From positions 39,743 through 103,742 of the forward strand of contig NZ_JRPD02000005.1 of the NCBI RefSeq assembly GCF_000765805.2: a stretch of 64,000 nucleotides of DNA, read 5' to 3'. A program made the position numbers and the translations under genes. The stretch is from Helicobacter muridarum (GTDB lineage Bacteria > Campylobacterota > Campylobacteria > Campylobacterales > Helicobacteraceae). Shown here piece after piece: positions 17,900 to 27,888 of the stretch (positions are counted from its first letter, which is position 1; every line of letters begins with the position of its first letter). The notes beneath the pieces are model-generated. The model saw only the letters and a program-made list of their open reading frames with translations, did no database searches and was not told the DNA's origin.

Positions 17900-19186
17900 A
17901 TGGATTATTTAGAGATTGAAGGCGGGTATAGATTAAAGGGTGATGTTGAAATTTCTGGGGCAAAAAATGCCACTTTACCATTACTAGCCCTCTCATTATT
18001 AGCTAAAAATGATATAAATCTGCAAAATGTACCAAATGTTGCAGACATTGTTACATTTACAAAATTGTTAAATATGCTAGGTGCTAAGGTATCAAATATC
18101 GCTAATGATACAAAACTACTCACTATTAACACTTCTAATATAAATAGCACTAAAGCTATATATGATATCGTTAGAAAAATGCGCGCTTCAATACTTGTGC
18201 TAGGACCACTACTTGCTAGATTTGGACATTGTGAAGTAAGTCTACCTGGAGGTTGTGCTATTGGGGCTAGACCTGTAGATCTACATATTAAAGCACTTCA
18301 GAAATTGGGTGCAGATATAGAGGTAAAAGGTGGATATATTATAGCCAATGCTAAACACGGACTAAGTGGCAAAGATATAGTATTTGACAAAATAACTGTT
18401 ACAGGCACAAGCAATATTATCATGGCAGCTGCTCTAGCTAAAGGAAAAACAAAAATAATAAATGCAGCAAAAGAGCCAGAAGTAATACAGGTGTGCAAAG
18501 CATTACATGATTCTGGAATAAACATAAATGGAATTGGCACATCAGAGATAGAAATAGAAGGAAGTAATGGTGAGTTACTAAATTTCAAATCAATAAAAAT
18601 AATACCTGATAGAATTGAAGCTGGGACATATCTATGTATTGGAGCGATTACTAACTCTAATATATGTGTAAAAAATGTTAATATTGAGCATACAGAAAGC
18701 ATAAGCGAGAAACTAAAAGAGATAGGATTCCAAATTGCCTATCATAATGATTGCGAGCAACAATCAATTGAAATATTCCCAACAGAAAAGCTACCAAAGG
18801 CATTTAGAATCACAACAACAGAATATCCAGGCTTTCCAACTGATATGCAAGCCCAATTCATGGCATTAAGCACTCAATGTAATGGTTCTAGCTCCATAAA
18901 AGAAACATTGTTTGAAAATCGTTTTATGCATGCTAGTGAATTGCAAAGGCTTGGGGCTGACATTAGCATTGATGGTAATCTAGCACAAATTAAAGGAAAA
19001 AGTGAGCTTATTGGCGCAGATGTCATGGCAACTGACTTACGCGCATCTTCTGCATTGGTACTAGCAGCACTTGTAGCAAAGGGAGTAAGCAGGATTCATA
19101 GAATCTATCACCTAGATAGGGGCTACGAGAAGCTAGAAGACAAATTAGGAAGACTTGGGGCAAAGATTAATAGGCTAAAAAATTAA
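17900..19186 (+). CDS. murA: UDP-N-acetylglucosamine 1-carboxyvinyltransferase
   Basis: Cytoplasmic enzyme of the first committed step of peptidoglycan synthesis, adding enolpyruvate from PEP to UDP-GlcNAc; the fosfomycin target. The Lys22-Asn23 pair ([12 protein letters not shown]) and the nucleophile Cys119 in [15 protein letters not shown] are present, so a fosfomycin-sensitive type active site is expected. Other landmarks: [67 protein letters not shown]. Full length at 428 aa. Confidence 0.96.
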   Translation: MDYLEIEGGYRLKGDVEISGAKNATLPLLALSLLAKNDINLQNVPNVADIVTFTKLLNMLGAKVSNIANDTKLLTINTSNINSTKAIYDIVRKMRASILVLGPLLARFGHCEVSLPGGCAIGARPVDLHIKALQKLGADIEVKGGYIIANAKHGLSGKDIVFDKITVTGTSNIIMAAALAKGKTKIINAAKEPEVIQVCKALHDSGININGIGTSEIEIEGSNGELLNFKSIKIIPDRIEAGTYLCIGAITNSNICVKNVNIEHTESISEKLKEIGFQIAYHNDCEQQSIEIFPTEKLPKAFRITTTEYPGFPTDMQAQFMALSTQCNGSSSIKETLFENRFMHASELQRLGADISIDGNLAQIKGKSELIGADVMATDLRASSALVLAALVAKGVSRIHRIYHLDRGYEKLEDKLGRLGAKINRLKN

Positions 19187-19675
19187 ATATCTACTATAAC
19201 AGAATAAAATACAGTATATAACTATAATATATTCAGCAATTAATACTCAATTATATAGTATAGAATCAATATAAATTCTATAAATATTACTTAAGCTAAA
19301 GCAATGAAAAATATTTAAACAAATCCCAAATTCTTTTATGCATTTTTAAGGTTTATTCCATGCTATATAGCTCTTTACAAAATAATAAGCCTACTTTAAA
19401 ACCAAATTATAAGTAAATAATACTAACTTAATACTTGCTACCATTCTTTTTTGGAGATTTACAATATAATAATTTCTAAGTAATGATTAAGTTTTAAAAA
19501 CTAAAAATATATAACTAAACTGATTATTAAACTTTGTTTTCTAATATAGTTAAAACTATAAAAATAAATAGTAATATGATTTTTAATATTTAATAATAAA
19601 CACTAACAGGCTAAATTATTATAAAGCTAGATTCTTTAGTATGAGCAGCTAATCCTAAAAAATTATATGCGGCAA
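19187..19675. other. 489-bp AT-rich gap between convergent murA and nspC
   Basis: No plausible coding region or structured RNA seen. The sequence is very A/T rich. A short perfect inverted repeat, TATAGTT-AA-AACTATA at 19545-19560, is the only structure noticed; its 2-nt spacer makes it a poor terminator. Confidence 0.5.
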
Positions 19676-21247
19676 CTAATTTCTATTTTTGAAGTAACTA
19701 TAATCAAAGTCTTTTAAAAGAGTGAATCTATCATCTTTAATTACACCAAGCTTTGGTAACTCAACGCCATTAAATGTAGTATTTTTTACTATAGTATAGT
19801 GCATCATGTCGCAAAAAGCTATCCTATCCCCAACATTAAGCTTACTATCAAAGCTATAATCACCAAAAACATCTCCAGCCAAACAAGTAGGACCACCGAA
19901 ACGATAGTGATACTTCCCAGCATTCTCTCCTAAGTCGCTTTCTATATGCAAAGAACCAGTTCCAGTATCAATAGAGATCTTATAACATGCAGGTCGATAT
20001 GGCATCTCAAGACAATCTGGAGTATGACAACTAGCACTTATATCCAAAATAGCTATCTCACCATCATTCTGTATTATATCCACAACAGTGCCAATCAAAT
20101 CGCCACATTGCCAACCAACCGCTTCTCCGGGCTCTAAGAATACATCTATATTATGATATTTAGCCTTAAAGTCTAGAACCAAGGAAACAAGCAAATCACA
20201 ATCATAATCTTCTCTTGTTATATGATGTCCACCACCAAAGTTAATCCAATTAGAAAGCTTTATATATGTATCAAAATGCTTTATTACATGTGGCAATGTC
20301 CTAGCTAGAGCATTAGAATCTTGCTCACAATGGGTATGGAAATGTAAACCGCTAAATTCAGAAGCAAAGAATTTTTGCGCATCTGCATACCCATATAATG
20401 AAGCATATGATTCTATATCCTTGTGGAACTCAATAGGAATAATACCAAGTCTACTCTTAGGTGCGCATGGATTATAAATTGGAGGATTAACTTCACTATA
20501 AAGAGGATTCACACGTAATCCAACCTCAATTCTTCTATTACTAGCAATTAATTTCTTATTCTTAGAATCAATCATGCCCTTAAATCTATGCCATTGAGCA
20601 AAAGAATTAAATATAATATGGGTGGCATATTGCAAAATTTCTTGCATTTGAGACTCTTTATAGGCTGGTGAGAAAACGCAAACATGCTTAGTATATAAAT
20701 GATTGTCGTCTAGATTCGTGGTATTGAGTTTTGTATCTACAGAATCATTGCTCTTTGCAACTATCTCTTCATATGCTAGACGAGCCTCCCAAGCCCCGCT
20801 ACAAGTAGCACCATGTAGATATTTACGCACACCATCAAACTCCCGCCAAAAGCTATATCCCTTAAGGGCAACCAATATATATGCTCCACTAGCCTGAGAG
20901 ATCTGATTTAGCAATTTTAGGTTGGAATCCAAGGCATTATAATATAGAACATAGCAGGGACTTGGAATAGAATGGATTAAGCTATAAGCAAGATTGAGAT
21001 TAGCGCAATATCTCTTATTAGATTCTAATTTGTTACAATCAGCACGAAAAGAATTCACCATAGGATCTTTTAAAGGTGAATATGCAATAGGCAACTTATT
21101 CAAGGGTAAATCTGGAGATGTTTCAAATATATTATGTATAGCCAGATTTTTATTAGCCATATCCTCATCATTATAAATATGTAATAATTTACAAAAATAT
21201 TCCTGCAAACAAACCTTATTTGGCTTTGATATATATCTATGACGCAT
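19676..21247 (-). CDS. nspC: Carboxynorspermidine decarboxylase
   Basis: PLP-dependent fold-III decarboxylase producing norspermidine or spermidine through the carboxy-polyamine route. The catalytic core starts at IPSPCYVLYYNALDSN (about 94). The PLP lysine is Lys129 in ILVALKGYSF; further landmarks are GATCSGAWEARLA, SGLHFHTHCEQ, NFGGGHHITREDYD, LEPGEAVG and ISASCHTPDCLEMPYRP. At 523 aa it is about 140 longer than the Campylobacter enzyme: roughly 90 extra N-terminal residues plus an insert near 165-190. The neighbour cheV upstream matches HP0019-HP0020. Last gene of a hof-folB-cheV-nspC minus-strand string. Confidence 0.9.
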   Translation of the reverse strand: MRHRYISKPNKVCLQEYFCKLLHIYNDEDMANKNLAIHNIFETSPDLPLNKLPIAYSPLKDPMVNSFRADCNKLESNKRYCANLNLAYSLIHSIPSPCYVLYYNALDSNLKLLNQISQASGAYILVALKGYSFWREFDGVRKYLHGATCSGAWEARLAYEEIVAKSNDSVDTKLNTTNLDDNHLYTKHVCVFSPAYKESQMQEILQYATHIIFNSFAQWHRFKGMIDSKNKKLIASNRRIEVGLRVNPLYSEVNPPIYNPCAPKSRLGIIPIEFHKDIESYASLYGYADAQKFFASEFSGLHFHTHCEQDSNALARTLPHVIKHFDTYIKLSNWINFGGGHHITREDYDCDLLVSLVLDFKAKYHNIDVFLEPGEAVGWQCGDLIGTVVDIIQNDGEIAILDISASCHTPDCLEMPYRPACYKISIDTGTGSLHIESDLGENAGKYHYRFGGPTCLAGDVFGDYSFDSKLNVGDRIAFCDMMHYTIVKNTTFNGVELPKLGVIKDDRFTLLKDFDYSYFKNRN

Positions 21248-21276
21248 AACATGCTTACCAATCTAAAATATTAATC

Positions 21277-22230
21277 CTAGAGCATTAATTCTCTAACAGC
21301 CTTTTCTATTTGAATAGGATTGGACTTTGATATAAACTCATCTGCATTAAGGGATAATGCCATCTCCTCGTTGCTATTGCCGCTCATAGATGAATTTACA
21401 ACAATTGGCAAATGCTTAGTCCTGGCATCCGCTTTTATCTGTTTAATAACTTCAAATCCACTTGCTTCGGGCATTTCTAAGTCTGTAATAATCAAACCTA
21501 TATCATCTATATCGGTGCTACTATCAAAAATATAATCAAGTAACTTCTGACCATTTACAAAATCTAAATGAGCAACACCAAGTTGATTTAATATTGCCTG
21601 CATTGTCCTTAAAACTGTTGGACTATCATCTGCCAGTAGAATCTTTTTAGATGAACTCACCTGTCTAATATTTTGCATTTCTTTATTCTTTTCTTCCTCA
21701 ATCCATGGAAAAACATCAACAAGCATTTTTTCAATATCTACAACTTGCACTAATCTACCATCAAAATATCTCGTCCTAGACACTAATTTACCATTGCCAC
21801 TACTACCGCCTACACCAGCACTCTGTTCTATTTCTGTCCACTTTTTACTCAAAATCCTATCAGCTTCATAAATTCTTACACCAATTGTCCAACGTGAAAA
21901 CTCGCATATCATTATGATATCTTCCTCTCCTCTATCTCTTTGCACCCTAAAATTCTGTAAATCTTTATTAGGAAGACTAGAATCATAAAAAAACCACTTT
22001 CTCATATCAATAAGAGGTATAGTTAACTCACGAATAGTAATTAGCCCTTCTACAAGAGAATTTTTTTCATGACTTACAACAGTAAGCGCACCGGAATATT
22101 TAACAACTTCGCGTATTTTAAAAACATTAACCGCATATAAATCCTTATTCTTTTCGAGCCTAAAACATAGGAGTTGTAATTCATTATTTTTATGCAAACT
22201 TGTTACTTGATCTATATTAGACATTGACAT
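21277..22230 (-). CDS. cheV: Chemotaxis coupling protein CheV
   Basis: CheW-like domain (about 15-175) fused to a receiver domain (about 195-317). It couples chemoreceptors to CheA, and phosphorylation tunes adaptation. The receiver has ADDSPTVLRT (acidic pocket), phosphorylation Asp250 in LIITDLEMPEASGFE and the conserved Lys in ISKSNP. The CheW part carries VNVFKIREVVKY and LIDMRKWF. Length 317 aa. Gene position next to nspC corresponds to H. pylori CheV1 (HP0019). Confidence 0.92.
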   Translation of the reverse strand: MSMSNIDQVTSLHKNNELQLLCFRLEKNKDLYAVNVFKIREVVKYSGALTVVSHEKNSLVEGLITIRELTIPLIDMRKWFFYDSSLPNKDLQNFRVQRDRGEEDIIMICEFSRWTIGVRIYEADRILSKKWTEIEQSAGVGGSSGNGKLVSRTRYFDGRLVQVVDIEKMLVDVFPWIEEEKNKEMQNIRQVSSSKKILLADDSPTVLRTMQAILNQLGVAHLDFVNGQKLLDYIFDSSTDIDDIGLIITDLEMPEASGFEVIKQIKADARTKHLPIVVNSSMSGNSNEEMALSLNADEFISKSNPIQIEKAVRELML

Positions 22231-22294
22231 ATTAGAGCCTTTAGTAATAATTAATGCAGAATATAAGCCAAATCATAGCACATAATTTGGCAAT

Positions 22295-22666
22295 TCATTT
22301 ATGAATCCTTGCTAACTCAACATCAAAAGTAGAACGTTTGAATGTTTTGCTAACTCTTATTCGACAATTCTTGCTTACATTTGGTTTGGTAAATTTTATC
22401 TTAATTTTTTGTATAAGTGGATATAAAGCAAAAAGCCTAAAAGCAACATCATATGTTGCTACCTCAAGTAAACCATATTTTCCCCGACAAACAATATCTT
22501 TAAGAGAATCTCTAATAATCAAATAATCCAAAAATTCTCCTCTATATTCATAACTTAGTATAGCATCAACCAATAAATATTGCTTTCTTTTACGTTCACT
22601 TGGCAATATGCCAATAACGGCTTTAATCTTGAGTGATTCAATATGTAACTTAATATAATTTGCCAT
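22295..22666 (-). CDS. folB: Dihydroneopterin aldolase family protein (FolB-like)
   Basis: T-fold protein expected to convert dihydroneopterin to hydroxymethyl-dihydropterin in folate synthesis. Evidence: length 123 aa; N-terminal IKLHIESLKIKAVIGILPSERKRKQYLLVDAILSY pattern typical of FolB; a conserved helical segment LEVATYDVAFRLF; and the terminal strand INIKFTKP-like KIKIKFTKPNVSKN. The usual catalytic Lys region is present but the family Tyr/Glu set is not fully conserved, so function is likely rather than certain. It starts 8 bp after the upstream outer-membrane gene. Confidence 0.7.
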   Translation of the reverse strand: MANYIKLHIESLKIKAVIGILPSERKRKQYLLVDAILSYEYRGEFLDYLIIRDSLKDIVCRGKYGLLEVATYDVAFRLFALYPLIQKIKIKFTKPNVSKNCRIRVSKTFKRSTFDVELARIHK

Positions 22667-22674
22667 ACTAAAAC

Positions 22675-24066
22675 TTATATTGAAACTCGTACAAAACCAC
22701 GAATAAGAGTATAAGCATTACCACCGTAGAAATTAGCTGCTGGAATAGTATTTGCGGGATTAGCACTAGTTGGTGATGGATATGCGGTCTTGTTATGCAG
22801 TGTTATAAAACTTAACCCAATCTTGCCTCTTATATATTTCTTCCATAAAGAAAATTCATATTCGCCCTTTGCCTCTATACTAAAAATGTTGCCAAAACTT
22901 GAAAATGTACCTCTTATACCAGCTTCTAACTCAAAATCATGGTTTATATTAACTTCCAAAGCAGCATAAGGTGTAAACGCCCCACCCCAAAACATGCCTA
23001 CATTATATTCAAATGGTGCTTTATGTCCATAATAATCAATTAATTCTGCCCCACTGTTAGTAACACCAATCAAACCTAATTTGACTTCCAAGAACTTATT
23101 CCATATCATCTCTTGCTCTACCCAGGCAATGGCTGATAAGCTTTTTGATGTGCCAGCCCTAAAGCTAGCATCTGATGCTTGTTCAAATTTATGGCTAGGA
23201 CCAGTAGTGCCTACTTTGTAAGTATGAGGTGCTTTATAATATTTATTATAAGCAGCAATGTGCAGTTTTGTCTCCATCTCAAGTTCCCTTGAAATACGAT
23301 AGCCAGCTTGAGCTTTGATTCCAAATGCAGTAAAGAATCCTGTAACATACACATATGGTTCTAAATCAACATGATGCGGTAAGGCAATCCTAGCGCGAAT
23401 CAAATATGCCCCAAAACTACTTAGCTCGGTCCTAAATGGAGTTACAAACTCATTTAATACTAAGGCACTTCCATAAGATGCTGTAAGATGAAGAGAAGTA
23501 TTTTTGATTCCATTATATGTTATAGCAAAACCTTGAGAATTATAGGTATTCCACTCTTCATTTGATTTATATCTACCAGCAATTAGATTAATATGATATT
23601 GTTTATTAGTATAATCTGCATAAATAGAATCCAAGAGAAAAATTTGCTTTACATCTTCATAATGCTCCTTAGTGCCATTCTGTAATGTAATAATGGGGGC
23701 AGCAAATATAAAACCTATTCCACCTTTTACTCCATTTATTCTACCTGTCTCATAATATCCAAGAAATGTGCTATCTAAGATAGTTAAATCATCGCCAAAA
23801 GCTTGTTGGTAGAAAATTGAAGCAGATAGATCATGAAAACCATTAGCCCAAAGAGCATCTACAATATTTTGCGCATCTGTGCTACGATTGTAACTATGCG
23901 GTGTAGCACAAAAACCAACATAAAGTAAAGATATCCAAGTGCAAATTAGCATTAAAATCCAATTTCTGCACCATAAAAATAAAAATAGAATCTTAACGAG
24001 CAAGATTCTCAAAAAAGAACTAAATTCAAAGAATTTAAAATCTCTAACTGCAAAAAATCTCTTCAT
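22675..24066 (-). CDS. Outer-membrane beta-barrel protein (Hof/porin-like)
   Basis: Predicted outer-membrane protein: basic, hydrophobic N-terminus, then alternating aromatic/polar strands throughout (LTASYGSAL, YVYVTGFFTAFGIKAQAGYRI, LEAGIRGTFSSFGNIFSIEAKGEYEFSLW) and a C-terminal strand ending FVRVSI. Two starts are possible: ATG at 24066, or ATG at 23952, which gives a more normal signal peptide with cleavage near GFCA-TP. Resembles the Helicobacter Hof family in size (463 or 425 aa) and strand pattern. The substrate cannot be inferred. Confidence 0.65.
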   Translation of the reverse strand: MKRFFAVRDFKFFEFSSFLRILLVKILFLFLWCRNWILMLICTWISLLYVGFCATPHSYNRSTDAQNIVDALWANGFHDLSASIFYQQAFGDDLTILDSTFLGYYETGRINGVKGGIGFIFAAPIITLQNGTKEHYEDVKQIFLLDSIYADYTNKQYHINLIAGRYKSNEEWNTYNSQGFAITYNGIKNTSLHLTASYGSALVLNEFVTPFRTELSSFGAYLIRARIALPHHVDLEPYVYVTGFFTAFGIKAQAGYRISRELEMETKLHIAAYNKYYKAPHTYKVGTTGPSHKFEQASDASFRAGTSKSLSAIAWVEQEMIWNKFLEVKLGLIGVTNSGAELIDYYGHKAPFEYNVGMFWGGAFTPYAALEVNINHDFELEAGIRGTFSSFGNIFSIEAKGEYEFSLWKKYIRGKIGLSFITLHNKTAYPSPTSANPANTIPAANFYGGNAYTLIRGFVRVSI

Positions 24067-24392
24067 AAAAATCCCAAAACATAAATTTACCTAATTTCAC
24101 AGCAAAAACTAATCCAAACTTAGATTTCTATTTTTAGTCAAGCATAAAATAGATAATATTTTTCATATATAAATGAATAATTATAACAGCCGACAGTTAC
24201 CAATAAATTTGTAACATGGGATAATGAAGCCAACAATGACATACTATAAAAAATACAACAAATAAATAAATTACTAACCGCAAATAAATTTATAACACTA
24301 AGTAATTGTTACCAGCATACTAGACACTATAATTAAAGAGAATATAAAGAATTTCAAATAAATAAGTGCAAATATAATTTTATTTGCTTACA
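24067..24392. other. 326-bp AT-rich gap upstream of the outer-membrane protein gene
   Basis: No coding potential seen. It should contain the promoter of the downstream outer-membrane protein gene. Two similar 15-mers differing by one base (AATAAATTTGTAACA near 24208 and AATAAATTTATAACA near 24285) could be a repeated operator. I could not match a known Fur or NikR site with confidence. Confidence 0.35.
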
Positions 24393-24959
24393 TCATCTCA
24401 TTTTTGGAAGCGTAACACCTGTTTGATGTTGATATTTCCCTCCCCTATCCTTATAGCTTATATTGCATGTCTCATCGGCTGTAAAAAAAAGTACCTGCGC
24501 TATACCTTCATTAGCATAAACTCTTGCTGGCAAATGTGTAGTATTGGATATTTCAATAGTAATAAACCCTTCAAATTCTGGTTCAAATGGGGTTACATTT
24601 ACAATAATTCCACAACGTGCATAAGTGCTTTTGCCAACACAAATAGACAAAACATCTCTTGGGATTCTAAAATATTCTACTGTTCTTGCTAACACAAACG
24701 AATTAGGAGGGATAACAAAAAACCCTTTATCTCTAACATCGGTAAAGTTAGAATACTCAGGCTTGAAATTCTTTGGATCTATAATACAAGAATCTTTGCA
24801 AGAAAACTCTACAAACTCATAACTAACTCGAACATCATATCCATAACTACTTAGACCATAGCTAATAACACCATTGCTAACTTGAGCTTCAACAAATGGT
24901 TCAATCATACCAAACTCTAAACTTTGCTTTCTTATCCATGTATCTGATTTAAGACCCAT
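24393..24959 (-). CDS. dcd: dCTP deaminase
   Basis: Deaminates dCTP to dUTP for dTTP supply. The family core is clear: [13 protein letters not shown] near the N-terminus, [33 protein letters not shown] containing the catalytic Glu, [12 protein letters not shown] and the C-terminal [13 protein letters not shown] that closes over the nucleotide. Normal length at 188 aa. Last gene of a minus-strand run starting at 28695. Confidence 0.95.
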   Translation of the reverse strand: MGLKSDTWIRKQSLEFGMIEPFVEAQVSNGVISYGLSSYGYDVRVSYEFVEFSCKDSCIIDPKNFKPEYSNFTDVRDKGFFVIPPNSFVLARTVEYFRIPRDVLSICVGKSTYARCGIIVNVTPFEPEFEGFITIEISNTTHLPARVYANEGIAQVLFFTADETCNISYKDRGGKYQHQTGVTLPKMR

Positions 24960-25072
24960 ATCTTTCCTTGCATGATGGTAAATTAGAAATTATAGCATGA
25001 ATGCTAAAAAGCATTTCAATTATCATTTAATTTACATAACATTTAGGAATATCAAACTATTAATAAAATAAA

Positions 25073-25666
25073 TTAAACATTATTGCTATTGTAATAATTT
25101 ACTACATAAAGATGCGATTGGCGTATTAACTCATAGCTAGCAATTGAAACTGCATTAGATAGATTTAAGCAACGACAATCATCACTCATTGGAATAGTAA
25201 GATAAACTCCATTTATATCTGCAAAATAAGATTCAAATAAGCTACTTAAACCATTAGTCTCACTACCAAAGTATAAGAAATAACAAAAATGTTCTCCTAA
25301 GCTACACAACTTTTGCTTAGCAAAAAAATCATGATTAAAATATATGCTATTAGACTTAGAACTAAAAGCAAAATGCAATGATTTTTTATTACCATAAATT
25401 ATTGCTTCATTTGATTTGGTTGTATTTCTAGAATCAAATATAGTAAAAAAATCATTTATATTTTTATATTCTGCAAGCTTTAGTTTATCCCAATAATCAA
25501 GCCCAGCTCTTTTTGCAAACTTTGACTCAAGGCTAAATCCTAAGGGATGAATTAGATGTAAGCAAGCATTTATACCCACACAAAGCCTAGCAATATTACC
25601 TGTGTTTTGAGGAATATCAGGATTGACCAAAACAATATTATAAGAAATGAAGTCTAAGTCAAACAC
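25073..25666 (-). CDS. trmL: tRNA (cytidine/uridine-34 2'-O)-methyltransferase TrmL
   Basis: SPOUT (trefoil-knot) methyltransferase of the wobble base of leucine tRNAs. Recognised by NIVLVNPDIPQNTGNIARLC at the N-terminus, HLIHPLGFSLESKFAKRAGLDYW, and the knot region YFGSETNGLS...IPMSDDCRCLNLSNAVSIASYE. The length of 197 aa is slightly above the usual 155, owing to a lysine/serine/asparagine-rich insert near residues 80-110. Confidence 0.9.
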   Translation of the reverse strand: MFDLDFISYNIVLVNPDIPQNTGNIARLCVGINACLHLIHPLGFSLESKFAKRAGLDYWDKLKLAEYKNINDFFTIFDSRNTTKSNEAIIYGNKKSLHFAFSSKSNSIYFNHDFFAKQKLCSLGEHFCYFLYFGSETNGLSSLFESYFADINGVYLTIPMSDDCRCLNLSNAVSIASYELIRQSHLYVVNYYNSNNV

Positions 25667-25693
25667 TTAATATACTCTATAAATTGCAATATA

Positions 25694-26542
25694 TTATTCT
25701 ATACTACTAGTTTTTGTTATCTTGCTTTCATTATTATTAGCATTTTGAGACCGGTAGCTATTTGATAAATGTTCAGTTAAAACATTATAAGCCTGTGAAA
25801 TCTCTTGTAGCTCTTTGGCACTTGATTGATTATATGGCTTGCTAAGATTCTTATGATCTAGAATATGCTGTTGCTTTTCTTGGAAAAGAGCATTAAATAT
25901 ATCATCTAGCTGCGCTAAACTCACATCATCGTCAACGCCAAGCACTTCTTTGGCACGTTCAACACTCATTTGATTAGAATAATTATCTTGATTGATTTGC
26001 TTGAACTCGTCATATAAAGCGTTAAAATCTTCATTTTCAATTTCTAGAATTGCAGCTACATCTATTATGCAATCCTCCTCTTGAGGAGAAAAATATCCAT
26101 CAGCATAAGCTAATGCAAACATAAACTCAATAACCTTCACTCTCTTTTTGTATTGACCAATAGTTTCGTCTCTAAATAATGTAGCTAAATCCCTAATATC
26201 ATCATTACTAGATTCCTCATAAATCTCCATAAACAAAGACCTAGGCTGTAATGAATCCTTAGCCATATCATCTATTATGCTATTAACTAGTTTCTGCTCT
26301 AATATACAACTCTTACCGTCAGCGTAGCTCAATTTGCCTAACATACTTACTAGGATACCATACTCTGAAGACTTTAGCTTTTCTTTTGGTGTCATCATAA
26401 CTTCTTGAGTTGGAATGTCTTGCCACTGTGTAGGAGAAGACTCTGAATCTAAGGAGCTTATTGGATTACTAAGATATACCTTAAAGCTCTTAACAAGATA
26501 AAAAATAATCCCGGCGGCTATAAAAAACAATATTAGCTCCAT
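25694..26542 (-). CDS. Membrane-anchored TerB-like protein with degenerate J-like domain
   Basis: N-terminal membrane helix (residues 1-18), then a TerB-like helical domain (about 50-180) with the paired signatures LGKLSYADGK and FALAYADGYFSPQEED. A C-terminal region (about 195-265) follows the pattern of a DnaJ domain (AKEVLGVDDD...LDDIFNALF...ELQEISQAYNVLTEH). This is the DjlA layout. The J-domain HPD tripeptide needed to stimulate DnaK is replaced by ILD in QHILDHKN, so co-chaperone activity is doubtful. It lies 12 bp downstream of a small membrane protein gene. Confidence 0.6.
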   Translation of the reverse strand: MELILFFIAAGIIFYLVKSFKVYLSNPISSLDSESSPTQWQDIPTQEVMMTPKEKLKSSEYGILVSMLGKLSYADGKSCILEQKLVNSIIDDMAKDSLQPRSLFMEIYEESSNDDIRDLATLFRDETIGQYKKRVKVIEFMFALAYADGYFSPQEEDCIIDVAAILEIENEDFNALYDEFKQINQDNYSNQMSVERAKEVLGVDDDVSLAQLDDIFNALFQEKQQHILDHKNLSKPYNQSSAKELQEISQAYNVLTEHLSNSYRSQNANNNESKITKTSSIE

Positions 26543-26553
26543 AATCTTCCTTT

Positions 26554-26862
26554 TTAAATTTTTAATTTATTTCTTAGCTCTTGCTTACGAGCTTCTTCTG
26601 CTTCCATTGCCTGCTTCTTCAATGCTTTTTTCTCTTCTAATTGCTTTTCTTCAATCAATCTCTTTCTTTCTCTTGCCTCTTGAATCTTTAACCTATAAGC
26701 ATCTCTCTCTTTTGGATCTTGATATTTCACAGGTCTCATAAAAAATGCAAGCAAAACCATCACAGATAGAATTAATGCAACAGGAGCTTGTTGTTCACCA
26801 TTCAAGTGATACCATGCAGCACCAACAAAACAAGCAAAAAAAATCTTTAATACTGGAATCAT
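26554..26862 (-). CDS. Small membrane protein with charged coiled-coil tail
   Basis: 102 aa; function unknown. Two membrane helices (about 4-18 and 26-43), followed by a highly charged, likely alpha-helical tail rich in K, E, R and A (RERKRLIEEKQLEEKKALKK). It lies between the HdrB-like gene and the TerB/J-like membrane protein in a closely spaced minus-strand run. Confidence 0.6.
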   Translation of the reverse strand: MIPVLKIFFACFVGAAWYHLNGEQQAPVALILSVMVLLAFFMRPVKYQDPKERDAYRLKIQEARERKRLIEEKQLEEKKALKKQAMEAEEARKQELRNKLKI

Positions 26863-26885
26863 AGCATCACCAACTAAATTACAAA

Positions 26886-27848
26886 TTAAGAAGCTTTGAT
26901 AACACCTAAAACAAAATTGGGCTTTATAGAATGTAAATCAAAGCCAGCATCTTGAGATTTATCCATACAAACTAGCAATAACTGTGCCAAATTTAAACTT
27001 GGAATTTCAATTTTATCACGCTTGCAATGTTTTGTGCAAAGCTTAAATTGTTTATCAAATATATTATATGAAGATTGAGAGAATACACATAGAAAATCTA
27101 TACCCAAATCAATTCCAGCATACATAATCTCACCACTTTTTTGATATGCTATACTTTCATTGTATGACAAAGAGTGAGTATAAGACTGCATACTAAACGG
27201 CATTTCAAATGCTTGTAATCCAATATCGCTAAATATTCTACTCAAACAAGCATATTCATAATTTAGATTACAATCATAATGCCTATTCGAATAATAAAGA
27301 CATGTAGAAAACCCAGAAGCCCCATAAAGCTGATTTGCAGATATGCGAGGCATATTGCCAACATTGCTAACAGAATAAACATTCCTTAAGCCAACTTGAC
27401 TATCTATATCAGAGCCAGATATGAAACGTAGCTTAATATGTTCTCCTAGATTATCTATATGCTTAGAAAGCAAGCTAGGAAAATATAATATATGCTTATG
27501 TAGATTAGAAATATCAAGTTGCATATTGTTAGCCTTGGCTTCCTTAACAATAAAATCATAAATAGCTTCATTATTATAAATAAAACTAATAGCACAAATA
27601 ATATTTGCATAAGAATCTTCTTCTAACGCAAGTAATATATAATTATCTTTGGCAGCCAACCAAATGTTATATACATTAGCAAACACGAATGATTCAATCT
27701 TGCCTATGCGACCATAGTATCCACCATGATATTTAAACTTCTCATTACCACTAAGCACCTTATAGGGAATATTTAGATGCTTTAATACAGACTGAGAAGC
27801 AACCCTAAATGGGCTTGGATTTGTAAAACAATCATAAAGTAAATACAT
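26886..27848 (-). CDS. Conserved epsilonproteobacterial protein, possibly HdrB-like
   Basis: 320 aa, soluble, function not recognised with confidence. I recall Helicobacter proteins with this opening (YDCFTNPSPFRVASQSVLKHL) being labelled HdrB C-terminal-like, but the cysteine-rich CCG cluster motifs of true heterodisulfide reductase B are not visible. Cysteines are scattered (for example KLCTKHCKRDKIE near the C-terminus). The neighbour upstream has a possible beta-grasp N-terminus, consistent with a redox pair, but that is inference. Confidence 0.45.
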   Translation of the reverse strand: MYLLYDCFTNPSPFRVASQSVLKHLNIPYKVLSGNEKFKYHGGYYGRIGKIESFVFANVYNIWLAAKDNYILLALEEDSYANIICAISFIYNNEAIYDFIVKEAKANNMQLDISNLHKHILYFPSLLSKHIDNLGEHIKLRFISGSDIDSQVGLRNVYSVSNVGNMPRISANQLYGASGFSTCLYYSNRHYDCNLNYEYACLSRIFSDIGLQAFEMPFSMQSYTHSLSYNESIAYQKSGEIMYAGIDLGIDFLCVFSQSSYNIFDKQFKLCTKHCKRDKIEIPSLNLAQLLLVCMDKSQDAGFDLHSIKPNFVLGVIKAS

Positions 27849-27888
27849 TTCCCTATCCTTAAATCTTAATATAAAAAACTTAAAATAG

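Noticed and set aside
26886..27848. True heterodisulfide reductase subunit B
   Set aside because: The two cysteine-rich CCG motifs are missing; only a vague family resemblance remains.
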